A stretch of 64,000 nt of DNA from Palsa-739 sp035532535 (GCA_035532535.1 DATKQT010000040.1:24204-88203); one strand, 5' to 3'. Positions 7,529 through 15,675 are shown, counted from the stretch's first letter. A program made the numbers and translations. Notes: generated by a model not told the origin, from the letters alone.

Positions 7529-8606
7529 GCTCTTCTCCCGCGCAGAGCACATGGACGATGTCGAGGCGGTCGTCGATGACGACGATGTCGGCGGCGGCGC
7601 CGGGCTCGAGCACGCCCACGTCCGTGCGACCGAGGATGCGCGCGGGCACGGCGGTCGCCGCCCCGATTGCGTCCTCGAACGGGATACCGAGCGCATGCAC
7701 GTTCCGGATCGCGTCGATCATCGTCAGCACCGTGCCGGCGAAGACGCCGTCCTCCCGCGTCGGCGGGCCGTCCGCGACCTCGATCTCGACCTCGCCGAGC
7801 TGGTAGATGCCGCCACCGTTCGAGGCACCGGCGGTGGCATCGGTGACGAGCGCGAGCCGGCCTTCGGCGGCTGCCCACACGAGGCGCACGGTTTCGTCGG
7901 CCAGATGGTGGCCGTCCACGATCATCTGCACGAACACCTCGCGCCGCGTGAGTGCAACGCCGACGATGCCGGGATCGCGCGAACGAAACGGCCGCATCGC
8001 GTTGAAGAGGTGCGTCGTCGTCGACACGCCGAGGTCGAACGCGTCGTGCGCCTCCGCGGCGGTCGCGTTCGTGTGGCCCGCCGAGACGACGACGCCGCGT
8101 TCGAGCAGACGGCGGATGATCGCGTCCGCGCCGGGCAGCTCGGGTGCGAGTGTCATCTCGGTCACGCCGCCGGGCTCGAGCAGCCGCTCGAGCAAGTCGA
8201 GGTCCGGATCGCGCCGATGCGACTGCGGGTGCGTGCCGAGGCGTTCCGGGGAGAGGAACGGCCCTTCGAGATGCGCGCCGAGGATTCGAGGCCGCGCGCC
8301 GCTGACGGGCAACGCGCGCAGTGCGTCGACGATCGTGGCCTCGGCCGCCGTGATGAACGTCGGTTGGTAGGCCGTGACGCCCGTGTGCAGCAGCGCCTCG
8401 CCGGCCCGCTGGTAGTCCTCGGTCGCCGCGGCGAGGAAGTCCACGCCGCCGAATCCATTCACCTGGAGGTCGACGAAGCCCGGCACTGCGATGCGCCCGC
8501 GCGTGCCCCCGGCGAGACCGACATCCACGACGACTCCGTCTTCGATGTCGACGTCTCCGGCGACGAGCTCGCCGCGAACGAGCGCCGCTTCGACGCCGAG
8601 CCTCAT
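7509..8606 (-). CDS. nagA: N-acetylglucosamine-6-phosphate deacetylase
   Basis: NagA removes acetate from GlcNAc 6-phosphate. The 365-residue protein has the amidohydrolase landmarks PGFVDLQVNGFGG (a single-metal type like E. coli NagA, with QVN replacing the usual HxH), HLEGPF (metal-binding Glu), SAGHTNA and THLFNAM (metal-binding His), DGHH, and the catalytic Asp in LVTDATAG. The ATG overlaps the stop of the MurQ fusion (ATGA), and the SIS-protein gene begins inside its 3' end. The order MurQ, NagA, deaminase follows the order of the reactions from MurNAc 6-phosphate to fructose 6-phosphate. Confidence 0.95.
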   Translation of the reverse strand: MRLGVEAALVRGELVAGDVDIEDGVVVDVGLAGGTRGRIAVPGFVDLQVNGFGGVDFLAAATEDYQRAGEALLHTGVTAYQPTFITAAEATIVDALRALPVSGARPRILGAHLEGPFLSPERLGTHPQSHRRDPDLDLLERLLEPGGVTEMTLAPELPGADAIIRRLLERGVVVSAGHTNATAAEAHDAFDLGVSTTTHLFNAMRPFRSRDPGIVGVALTRREVFVQMIVDGHHLADETVRLVWAAAEGRLALVTDATAGASNGGGIYQLGEVEIEVADGPPTREDGVFAGTVLTMIDAIRNVHALGIPFEDAIGAATAVPARILGRTDVGVLEPGAAADIVVIDDRLDIVHVLCAGEERVVARD

Positions 8607-10429
8607 CGCCGGCCTCCGAGAGCGACGCTGACCGAACCGCGCGCTCCCTCCAGCCGACGGCGAGCGTCCTCAGCGTCGACGCCGGCGAGCAAGGCGACGA
8701 GCGCGACGCGCGCATCGCCTCCCGCTTCGGTCAATGCCGCGTCGACCGCTTCCTCGGGTGCGCCGCTCGCGATCACGACGTTGCGTCGCGCGCGCTCGCG
8801 CAGCTTCTCGTTGTGCTGAACCACGCCGACCATCAGGCCGGCGTACGTCCGGCCGAGCCGGATCATCGTCACCGTCGAGATCGCGTTCAGGATCATCTTC
8901 TGCGCCGTTCCGGCCTTCAGGCGCGTCGACCCACTGACGAGCTCCGGACCGACGTCGGCGACGACAGCGTGATCCGCCGCCGCAGCAAGGGGGCTGTTCG
9001 GCGCGCACACAACCGCGATGCCGAGCACGCCGCGCGCGAGCGCCTCTCCGAGAGCCGCAACAGTGAACGGCGTCGAACCGCTGGCACTGACTGCGACGAC
9101 GGCGTCGTCTGCGCCGACGCCCGCCTCGTTGACGAGCCGCCGGCCGAGCTCCGCGTCGTCCTCGGCTTCGAACTCGTCGACGGCCAACGCGACGACCTCG
9201 CCGGCCGGCGATCCGAACGTCGGGCCACACTCGAACGCGTCGAGCTCGGCGAGCCGTCCCGAGGTCCCTGCTCCGACATAGACGAGCCTGCCGCCGCGCC
9301 CGAGTCGCTCGACGATGGCGTCGATCGCTGTCGCGAGCTCGTCCCCGGCGGCGGCCACGGCATCGGCGACCGCGTCGTCCGCGGCGTTCATCAGACCGAC
9401 GAGCGCGCGGGTCGGCCGGTCCTCCAGTGCGGCCGCCCTCGTGAGTGCGGTCGTGACCGCCTCCCACACGAGCGGCGCATCGGGAGTCGCGATGGCGGTC
9501 ATGTGGCCACACGCCTCGTAGCCCCAGGTCCAGAGATCGTCGATGCCTTCCTCCCGCGCAGCCGCGATCGCGGCCTCGAGCTCGGGGATCTCGTCGCGCG
9601 TGAGCCCGAAGCTCGGCACCCACAACTGCGCGCCGACGCCGTGCCGCGCGCACGTCTCGCCGAGCAGGCGCGCGAAGCGTCGGACGAACGGACCGGCCGG
9701 TTCCCCCCAGTGCTTCCAGTACGGATCGGTCGCGAACGTCGTCAGTCCCGGGAGCGAGGCAACGGCATCCCAGTTGGAGATGCCTTGCGTCCCCTCGGTG
9801 GACGGCAGGAGGCAGATCGTGTTGTCGCCGCCGCGCGCGGCCACGTCGGCGACCGCCTCGCGCAGGAAGTCGACCACGGACGCTTCGCGGAACGCGCGCA
9901 CCTCCGGCGTCTGCTCACGCGGGAGATCGCCGCCGAAGCGCTCGCGGCAGTGATCGCAGCGGCACGTCCAGCGTGCCTCGTCGTCGACGCCGACATGGAG
10001 TGGAACGACCCAGGCCGGCTCATCCCAGAAGATCGAGTCGACGCCGGCGTCGAGCGCAGCCGCGGCCCACTCCCGGCAGAACGCGCGATACGCCGGGCTG
10101 TTCAAGCACGCCGCGGCGACGCGGCGGTCGTCGTCCATCACCTGGCACTCCTCGGGATGGAACGCGACCCACCGGCTCTCCGCCTCGCCGCCGAAGGTGC
10201 GGCCGAGCCCCCAGGGGCTCACCTGCACGGTCAGCCCGACGTCGTGGGAGGCGGCCACCATCTCCGCGAACGTCCCCCGGTAGTAGTTGAGGTCGTTCTC
10301 GGAGAACGTGTGCAACACCCCGGTATAGCCGCGCGCGGCGAGATCGGCCATGTCGCGCCGAACGTGGCGGACGACCCGTACTCCGAAGTACGAGCAGCCA
10401 CTGCTCGCCGCGCGCGGTTGGAGGGTCAC
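8603..10429 (-). CDS. Fusion of a glycoside-hydrolase-like domain with MurQ (MurNAc-6-phosphate etherase)
   Basis: Of 608 residues, the first 330 or so form a TIM-barrel-like glycosidase domain: VLHTFSENDLNYYRG, VSPWGLGRTFGGE, FWDEPAW with a DEP pair (about 136-138), and a Cys cluster TCRCDHCRERFGG (156-161) like the zinc site of GH42-type enzymes. From about residue 345 it is MurQ: VGAGTSGRLAELDAFECGPT with the catalytic Glu near 400, a second acidic patch EAEDDAELG, and SGSTRLKAGTAQK (about 500-511). MurQ cleaves the lactyl ether of MurNAc 6-phosphate to give GlcNAc 6-phosphate. I know of no standard MurQ with such an N-terminal domain. No signal peptide is seen. The GTG at 10429 has AAAGGA seven bases upstream; an ATG at 10447 is the alternative. 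Confidence 0.85.
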   Translation of the reverse strand: MTLQPRAASSGCSYFGVRVVRHVRRDMADLAARGYTGVLHTFSENDLNYYRGTFAEMVAASHDVGLTVQVSPWGLGRTFGGEAESRWVAFHPEECQVMDDDRRVAAACLNSPAYRAFCREWAAAALDAGVDSIFWDEPAWVVPLHVGVDDEARWTCRCDHCRERFGGDLPREQTPEVRAFREASVVDFLREAVADVAARGGDNTICLLPSTEGTQGISNWDAVASLPGLTTFATDPYWKHWGEPAGPFVRRFARLLGETCARHGVGAQLWVPSFGLTRDEIPELEAAIAAAREEGIDDLWTWGYEACGHMTAIATPDAPLVWEAVTTALTRAAALEDRPTRALVGLMNAADDAVADAVAAAGDELATAIDAIVERLGRGGRLVYVGAGTSGRLAELDAFECGPTFGSPAGEVVALAVDEFEAEDDAELGRRLVNEAGVGADDAVVAVSASGSTPFTVAALGEALARGVLGIAVVCAPNSPLAAAADHAVVADVGPELVSGSTRLKAGTAQKMILNAISTVTMIRLGRTYAGLMVGVVQHNEKLRERARRNVVIASGAPEEAVDAALTEAGGDARVALVALLAGVDAEDARRRLEGARGSVSVALGGRR

Positions 10430-10455
10430 CCGTGCATCCTTTCGCATCTCGGCTC

Positions 10456-10471
10456 AGTGGTCAATACCACT
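10456..10471. promoter_or_regulatory. DasR/NagR-type operator (dre) before the MurQ-NagA genes
   Basis: AGTGGTCAATACCACT is a near-perfect 16-bp palindrome around TGGT-N4-ACCA, close to the dre consensus ACTGGTCTAGACCAGT known for DasR and related GntR/HutC regulators. It lies between the permease stop codon and the MurQ-fusion start. Here it could repress a promoter for the catabolic genes or block transcription reading in from the transporter. Confidence 0.7.
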
Positions 10472-11304
10472 TAGCCTCGGACTGCGCCTGCGGTCAGCCC
10501 GAAAGCGATGCGGCGCTGGATGAGGAGGAAGAAGACGACGACCGGAATCGCCGTGAGGGTCGAGGCGGCCATGAGCGCGCCCCAGTCGGTCTGCCGGCTC
10601 GTGCCGAGGAAATACGAGAGCCAGACGGTGATGGTCTGCTTCGAGCCGTCGTTCAGCAGGACCCGGGCGAAGATGTACTCGTTCCAGCTGGTGATGAACG
10701 CGAAGACCGACGTCGCGACGAGCCCGGGGGCGACGAGCGGCAGAAGGATCCGCGCAAACGCGCCGAGGCGCGTGCTGCCGTCCACCATCGCCGCCTCCTC
10801 CAGGTCCTTCGGGATGCCGAGGATGAAGCCGCGCAGCGTCCAGACCGAGAACGGGAGCACGCCCGTGAGGTAGACGAGGATGACGCCGGTGAGCGTGTTC
10901 ACCTCGTGATAGCGGGCGAGCACGACGTAGAGGGGGATGATCAGGCCGGCGCCGGGAAGCATCTGAACGCCGATGACGAGAACGATGAAGAGCTTCCGGC
11001 CGGTGAACCTGTACTTCGAGAGCGCGACCGCGGCGAGGAAGGCGAGCACCATCGCGATCGTGACCGTGACGAGGACGACGATGACGCTGTTCTTCACGTC
11101 GTCCCAGAAATAGGGCTTCGCCAGCGCGTCGCGGAAGTGCTTGAGGGTCGGATGGAGCGGGAACCACGTCGGCGTCAGCGCGTTGATCTGGTCGTCGCTC
11201 TTGAAGGCGGTCGAGACCATCCAGAAGACCGGGAAGATCGTGACGACGAAGATCGCGACGCCGACGACATTCCACGCGTTGCGGCGGGCATTGCGGACGC
11301 TCAC
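10471..11304 (-). CDS. Sugar ABC transporter permease (MalG type)
   Basis: This 277-residue membrane protein has six predicted helices and the permease loop that docks on the ATPase (EAAMVDGSTRLGAFARILLPLVAPG). The N-terminal helix begins at NVVGVAIFVVTIFPVFW. With its partner upstream it forms the channel of a CUT1-family carbohydrate importer. The GTG start overlaps the partner's stop (GTGA). The neighbouring genes point to an aminosugar or muropeptide-derived sugar as cargo. Its TAA stop shares a base with the dre palindrome that precedes the catabolic genes. Confidence 0.9.
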   Translation of the reverse strand: MSVRNARRNAWNVVGVAIFVVTIFPVFWMVSTAFKSDDQINALTPTWFPLHPTLKHFRDALAKPYFWDDVKNSVIVVLVTVTIAMVLAFLAAVALSKYRFTGRKLFIVLVIGVQMLPGAGLIIPLYVVLARYHEVNTLTGVILVYLTGVLPFSVWTLRGFILGIPKDLEEAAMVDGSTRLGAFARILLPLVAPGLVATSVFAFITSWNEYIFARVLLNDGSKQTITVWLSYFLGTSRQTDWGALMAASTLTAIPVVVFFLLIQRRIAFGLTAGAVRG

Positions 11305-12254
11305 GTCACATCCCCGATCCGGAGCATCCGCCGCACGTAGACGACACTCATCGCCGCCACGATCACGAGCATGAGGATGGAGATGGCGGCCCCCAGGCCG
11401 AAGTTGGCGTTCACATAGCCCTGCTCGAAGAGATAGATGCCCATCAGGTAGTTCGCGGAGGTGATGTGCGGCTGCCCGATGAGCAAATACGGCTGCGTGA
11501 AGACGCCGAAGTCCCAGAGGATGGAGAGGCTCGTGAGGATGAGCAGCACGGGCGTGATCACGGGCACCGTCACGTCGAGGAAGACGCGCCACGAACGGGC
11601 GCCGTCGATCTCGGCCGCCTCGACGAGCTCCCGCGGCACCTGCGAGAGGGCCGCGTAGATGGTGATGACGACGAAGGGGAGCGCGCCCCAGACGATGAGC
11701 GTCGTCACCATGCCGAGCTGCGAGAACGGCGTCTCCATCCAGTTGTGCTGGAAGTAGTTGCCGAAGTGGAGCTCGGTGAGGATGTAGTTGAGGACGCCGT
11801 TCTGCGAGTTGATCATCCAGTTCCAGACCTGAACGGCGACCACCGGCGGCATCGACCACACGAGCACGAGCCCGGCGGTGAGGAGCAGCCGGACCCAGGT
11901 CGAGATGCGGACGAGCAAGAGTGCGAGGAGGGTCCCGAAGACCATCGTCAGTCCGACGTTCGTCGCCGCGAACACGATCGTGCGGACGAGCGTGTGCCAG
12001 AAGACGCTGTCGTGGAGAACGCTCCTGAAGTTCTTCAGCCCGATGTAGACGCCCTTGTGCTGGATCAGCTCCGTGAGGCCGTAGCGGTCGAGCGCGATCC
12101 GCACGAGGCTGTACAACGGATAGCCGAGGATCGCCCCCATAACGATGACGACGGGGGCGACGAGCGCATAGGGAACCGCGCCCTGGCCGACGTGCCGCCA
12201 CGTGAAACGGCGCCGCCGAGACCACTTTGGCGTGGTCTCGGCGGCGCTTGCCAT
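11301..12254 (-). CDS. Sugar ABC transporter permease (MalF type)
   Basis: This 317-residue protein has about six membrane helices and the EAA loop (LVEAAEIDGARSWRVFLDVTVPVITP) of MalF-type permeases. An Arg/Lys-rich cytoplasmic N-terminus (TTPKWSRRRRFTW) precedes the first helix. It pairs with the next gene, translated from an overlapping GTGA, to form the importer channel, and follows the binding-protein gene by 22 bp. The order binding protein, MalF, MalG is the usual one for CUT1 importers; the ATPase is encoded separately at 14503 on the other strand. Confidence 0.9.
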   Translation of the reverse strand: MASAAETTPKWSRRRRFTWRHVGQGAVPYALVAPVVIVMGAILGYPLYSLVRIALDRYGLTELIQHKGVYIGLKNFRSVLHDSVFWHTLVRTIVFAATNVGLTMVFGTLLALLLVRISTWVRLLLTAGLVLVWSMPPVVAVQVWNWMINSQNGVLNYILTELHFGNYFQHNWMETPFSQLGMVTTLIVWGALPFVVITIYAALSQVPRELVEAAEIDGARSWRVFLDVTVPVITPVLLILTSLSILWDFGVFTQPYLLIGQPHITSANYLMGIYLFEQGYVNANFGLGAAISILMLVIVAAMSVVYVRRMLRIGDVT

Positions 12255-12276
12255 CTCGTTCAGCCCAGCCGTCCGG

Positions 12277-13527
12277 CTAGGACTGGTTGAGCGTGTACGC
12301 GATGTTGTCGCTGGCAGTCGTCGCTGCCTGCTTCACCGACAGCTTGCCGGTGAGGATCTGCGCCAGCATCGTCCTGAGGATGTTCCCGTTCTCGACGTCC
12401 ACCCAGTGCTTCGCCTGCGGGACGAACCAGCTCTGCGCCGCCGCGCGGGCGTTGACGGTGTTGCCGAGCAGGTTGGTCGCGTTCGGAATGTTGCCCTTGT
12501 TCTGCAGAGCCTGCTCGTTCGCCGTGCTGGTGAAGTCGGCGATCCACTGAATGGCCTGCGCCTTGTTCCCGCTCTGGGCGGGGACGGCGACGTCCGAGCC
12601 GCCGAGGAAGCCGGGGATCGGCTTGCCGGCGAGGTGGCTCGGCATCACGAACTGACCCGTGACGGCCTTGTACTTCGTGCCGGTGCAGCAGCTGAACCAC
12701 GCCGGGCCGAGAATCGCGCCGGCCAGCCCCTGCGAGAACACGGTGTACGGCGCCGGATTGGCCTCGTCGAGCGTTGCCGCCGACTTGGGAGCGACCGCGC
12801 TGAAGAAGTTCTTGTACGCGGTGAGCCCGGCGATCGACTGCTTCGAGTTGAGCGCGCCCACCCACTTGTGCGCGTGCGTGGTGGCGATCGTTCCGCCGTA
12901 GTCGAAGACCCAGTCGAGCGCGCTGTACCAATCGGTGCCGGCCATGTACATGGCCGAGAAGCCCTTCACGCCCTTCTCCATCGCGGCGACCTTCTTGAGG
13001 TCGGACGTGAACTGCGCGAGACTGGTCGGCGGCTTCGTGATGCCCGCCTTCTTGAACAGGTCGGTGCGGTAGGTGACGACGCGCGAGCCGGCGTAGTAGG
13101 GCACGCCGTACAGCTTGCCCTGGTACATACCGGACTTCGCGAGGCCCGCGAGCCAGTGGTCGGAGTTGGGGAACTGCGACTTGCTGGCGGTGATGTCCGC
13201 GAACGCTCCGGACGACATGTAGGCAGTCATCTCGGTGTTCCCCATCTCGATCACGTCAGGGGTGTCGTTCCCGGCGATCGTCGCGTCGAACTTCTGGAGA
13301 TGATCGCCCCAGTTCTGGTACTGCACGCTGACCGTCCAGCCCGGGTTCTGGGCCTGGAATGCCTGGTTCGCTGCTGCGACGACGTCGGGCCAACCCGACT
13401 GCGCGTCGACCTGAAGCCAGACCGTCAACTTGTTCGCCTGCTTGTGCCCGTTCGACGCGCCGGCGGATGCCGCCATGACGCCGAGCGCGACGGCGAGAGC
13501 GGCCGCCACGACAACTCGTAGTCTCAT
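12277..13527 (-). CDS. Sugar ABC transporter substrate-binding protein
   Basis: This 416-residue extracellular solute-binding protein (family 1) begins with a Sec signal peptide (MRLRVVVAAALAVALGVMAA, cleavage near SAGA). Typical features are LTVWLQVDAQSGWPDVV, DTPDVIEMGNTEMTAYMSSGAF, YGVPYYAGSRVVTYR and GFLGGSDVAVP. There is no lipobox Cys after the signal peptide, so it does not look like a lipoprotein. The ATG at 13527 has a strong GAGGAG Shine-Dalgarno site, marking it as a highly translated leadered gene. It is the first gene of the transporter operon, under a dre-type operator at 13609. Aminosugars or chitobiose-like compounds are the likely cargo, by context only. Confidence 0.92.
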   Translation of the reverse strand: MRLRVVVAAALAVALGVMAASAGASNGHKQANKLTVWLQVDAQSGWPDVVAAANQAFQAQNPGWTVSVQYQNWGDHLQKFDATIAGNDTPDVIEMGNTEMTAYMSSGAFADITASKSQFPNSDHWLAGLAKSGMYQGKLYGVPYYAGSRVVTYRTDLFKKAGITKPPTSLAQFTSDLKKVAAMEKGVKGFSAMYMAGTDWYSALDWVFDYGGTIATTHAHKWVGALNSKQSIAGLTAYKNFFSAVAPKSAATLDEANPAPYTVFSQGLAGAILGPAWFSCCTGTKYKAVTGQFVMPSHLAGKPIPGFLGGSDVAVPAQSGNKAQAIQWIADFTSTANEQALQNKGNIPNATNLLGNTVNARAAAQSWFVPQAKHWVDVENGNILRTMLAQILTGKLSVKQAATTASDNIAYTLNQS

Positions 13528-13608
13528 GCAAGTCTCCTCGAGCCGTCGACGCCCGGCGCATCTGCGCCCCGGTGGCCTGCGGGACTGCACACGGTGGTCG
13601 GTGCGTCG

Positions 13609-13624
13609 ATTGGTCTATACCAGT
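13609..13624. promoter_or_regulatory. DasR/NagR-type operator (dre) of the transporter operon
   Basis: ATTGGTCTATACCAGT matches the dre consensus ACTGGTCTAGACCAGT at 13 of 16 positions, with the core TGGTCTATACCA. It lies 82 bp before the binding-protein start codon, just downstream of a predicted promoter (TTGACA at 13666-13661 on the minus strand), where a bound repressor would block RNA polymerase. Confidence 0.75.
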
Positions 13625-13637
13625 TGGCCACGCCCGG

Positions 13638-13666
13638 ACATTGGCACACCGGACCAACGGTGTCAA
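13638..13666 (-). promoter_or_regulatory. Predicted promoter of the sugar transporter operon, with an overlapping palindrome
   Basis: On the minus strand TTGACA (13666-13661) is followed after 17 bp by CAATGT (13643-13638). The -35 region overlaps the inverted repeat ACACCG-N6-CGGTGT (13646-13663), which could bind a second regulator. A TATAGA within the dre is an alternative -10. The transcript would have a leader of roughly 100 bases before the binding-protein ATG. Confidence 0.4.
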
Positions 13667-13702
13667 CCCCGAGTTTCGACAGCGGACCGGTTAGCCCCGA
13701 GT

Positions 13703-14419
13703 TCAGCCCTGAGGCCGCTGCAGCTCGGTCACAATCCGGTAGCGATCGCCCCGGTAGACCGAGTGGACGAACTCGACCGTGCGGCCGCGCTCGTCGACGC
13801 TCGTCCGTTCGAACAGGAAGGCCGGCGAGTGGAGCGGGACGCCGAGCGCGGCCGACTCCTCCTCGTTCGTCACCGTCGGCTCGATCGCCTGGGTGCCCGT
13901 CGCGATGTGGATGCCGTACCGCTTCTCGAGCAGGGCGTAGAACGATCCGGTCAGATCCTTGGCGCTGAGACCGGGCACGAGCCCCTGCGGAAGATGGAGC
14001 GTCTCGATCGCCATCGTCTCGCCGTCGGCGAGCCGAAGCCGCTTGATGACAAGGATTGGCTCAGACGGGGACACCTGCAGGAACCGCCCCAGCTGCGCCC
14101 CGGCGAGGATCGTCGTCATGGACAACGTGCGGCTTCCGGGAACCATCCCGCGCCGGCGCATGTCCTCGCTGAACGAGGTGATGGTGAGCTCCTGGGAGAT
14201 CTTCGGCTGCTGGACGTAGGTCCCGCTGCCCCGGCGACGGACGAGATAGCCCTCGCGCGCGAGGTCGTCGAGCGCGGCGCGGACGGTCAGCCGCGAGACG
14301 CCGAGGTCGGCGCTGAGCTGCCGTTCGGACGGGATGGCGGCGCCGACACCGAGCTGCTGGATGAGGTCGAAAACCTGCTGGCGTGTGTGGCTCTGCTTCG
14401 TCACCTTGGGCACGCTCAT
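13703..14419 (-). CDS. GntR/HutC-family regulator, DasR/NagR-like
   Basis: This 238-residue regulator has an N-terminal winged helix-turn-helix (IPSERQLSADLGVSRLTVRAAL, about residues 28-50, then YLVRRRGSGTYV) and a C-terminal UTRA effector domain (from about residue 75; FLQVSPSEPILVIKRLRLADGE, VEFVHSVYRGDRYRI). This is the HutC subfamily that includes DasR and NagR, which release DNA when they bind glucosamine or GlcNAc phosphates. Three palindromes matching the DasR site occur at 10456, 13609 and 14450, all in front of aminosugar genes including its own promoter, so it very probably represses the locus and itself. The start was taken at MSVPKV; an upstream in-frame start at 14464 falls within the operator. 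Confidence 0.9.
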   Translation of the reverse strand: MSVPKVTKQSHTRQQVFDLIQQLGVGAAIPSERQLSADLGVSRLTVRAALDDLAREGYLVRRRGSGTYVQQPKISQELTITSFSEDMRRRGMVPGSRTLSMTTILAGAQLGRFLQVSPSEPILVIKRLRLADGETMAIETLHLPQGLVPGLSAKDLTGSFYALLEKRYGIHIATGTQAIEPTVTNEEESAALGVPLHSPAFLFERTSVDERGRTVEFVHSVYRGDRYRIVTELQRPQG

Positions 14420-14428
14420 GGCCGGCGC

Positions 14429-14494
14429 ACTATAGCCCAGTGTTCCGAAATTGGTCAATGCCATTGCGTTTCGCGCCGGTCCCCGGTATAGACT
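14429..14494. promoter_or_regulatory. Divergent promoters of the GntR regulator and the UgpC-type ATPase
   Basis: Minus strand: TTGACC (14458-14453), 18 bp, TATAGT (14434-14429), then nine bases to the regulator ATG. Plus strand: TTGCGT (14464-14469), 17-19 bp, TATAGACT (14487-14494), then eight bases to the GTG at 14503. Both messages would be leaderless or nearly so. The dre at 14450-14465 covers the regulator -35 and touches the ATPase -35, so one repressor dimer can control both directions. Confidence 0.55.
14450..14465. promoter_or_regulatory. DasR/NagR-type operator (dre) between regulator and ATPase genes
   Basis: ATTGGTCAATGCCATT has the core TGGTCAATGCCA, one change from the TGGT-N4-ACCA form of the other two sites. 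It covers the -35 box of the GntR gene and abuts that of the ATPase gene. Confidence 0.65.
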
Positions 14495-14502
14495 GCATTC
14501 CT

Positions 14503-15675
14503 GTGGCGGGGATCGTGCTTGATCGGGTCAGCAAGGTCTTCAGCGGCGGCGTCGTCGCCGTCGACGACATCTCGCTCGAGGTCGAGAGCGGCGAGTTCCT
14601 CGTCCTCGTGGGTCCGTCTGGCTGTGGCAAGTCCACGCTTCTGCGCATGATCGCGGGTCTGGAGGACGCCACCGGCGGCACGATCAGCATCGACGGGCGC
14701 GACGTGACCGAGCTTCCCCCACGCTCCCGCGACGTCGCAATGGTGTTCCAGAGCTACGCCCTCTACCCGCACATGAGCGTGCGCGAGAACCTCGGCTACG
14801 GCCTGAAGGTGCGCAAGACGCCGAAGAAGGAGGCCGCACAGCGGGTCGAGCGGGCGGCAAAGCTCCTCGGGCTGGAGGACATGCTCGACCGCAAGCCTGC
14901 GGCGCTGTCAGGCGGCCAGCGCCAGCGCGTCGCCATGGGGCGCGCGATCGTGCGCGAGCCGAAAGCGTTCCTGATGGACGAACCGCTCTCGAATCTGGAC
15001 GCGAAGCTGCGCGTCAGCATGCGCGCCTCGCTCGCAAGCCTCCATTCGCGCCTGCGCACCACGACGATCTACGTGACGCACGACCAGGTCGAGGCCATGA
15101 CGCTCGGACAGCGCGTGGCCGTGCTCCGGGACGGCCGCGTTCAGCAAGTGGATACGCCGCAAGCCCTCTATGCCCGGCCGACCAACCTCTTCGTGGCGGC
15201 GTTCATCGGCTCGCCGGCCATGAACCTCGTCGAGGCCGACCTCGCGGACGGCGTGCTGACGTTCGCGGGCTTCACGCTGCCCGTCGCACCGCACACCGTG
15301 CCGGAGGGCGTGCACGGCCGCGTCGTCGTCGGGATCAGGCCGGAGGCGTTCGAGGACGCCGGGTTCGCCGATCCCTCGCTGCCGCAGGTCGAGGTCGAGG
15401 TCGAAGTGGTCGAGGAACTCGGCGCGGAGACGCACGTCATCTTCTCGCTCGACGCCGTGCCCGTAGACGTGAGCGGCGCACGCGAGACGGACGAGGAAGA
15501 AGTGATCATCGGAGAGTCGCGGACACTGTTCACCGCCCGCGTGGTTCCGTCGACCACAGCGCGGCCGAGTGCTCCGCTCCGCCTCTCGGTCGATCCTTCT
15601 CGGTTCCACTATTTCGACCACGAGACCGGAGACCGTTTCGCCGGCACCGCGGCGCCGACGCTGGCTCGCGCGTAG
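14503..15675 (+). CDS. ugpC: ABC transporter ATPase, UgpC/MsiK type
   Basis: This 390-residue ATPase energises a CUT1 sugar importer. Seen are Walker A GPSGCGKST, Q-loop VFQSYALYPHMSVREN, signature LSGGQRQR, Walker B AFLMDEPLSNLDAKL, switch YVTHDQ, and a C-terminal TOBE/OB domain from about residue 240 (VGIRPEAF). Actinobacteria often use one MsiK-type ATPase for several sugar importers, so it may serve others besides the permeases at 10471-12254. The GTG at 14503 was chosen because a TAGACT box ends eight bases before it; the longer frame from 14383 would run across the regulator promoter. The C-terminus contains a VEVEVEV repeat. Confidence 0.92.
   Translation: MAGIVLDRVSKVFSGGVVAVDDISLEVESGEFLVLVGPSGCGKSTLLRMIAGLEDATGGTISIDGRDVTELPPRSRDVAMVFQSYALYPHMSVRENLGYGLKVRKTPKKEAAQRVERAAKLLGLEDMLDRKPAALSGGQRQRVAMGRAIVREPKAFLMDEPLSNLDAKLRVSMRASLASLHSRLRTTTIYVTHDQVEAMTLGQRVAVLRDGRVQQVDTPQALYARPTNLFVAAFIGSPAMNLVEADLADGVLTFAGFTLPVAPHTVPEGVHGRVVVGIRPEAFEDAGFADPSLPQVEVEVEVVEELGAETHVIFSLDAVPVDVSGARETDEEEVIIGESRTLFTARVVPSTTARPSAPLRLSVDPSRFHYFDHETGDRFAGTAAPTLARA

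Noticed and set aside
15380..15420. Tandem repeat (GAGGTC units) in the UgpC-type ATPase gene
   Set aside because: Short in-frame VEVEVEV run of a beta strand, common in GC-rich coding DNA; no sign of a separate element.
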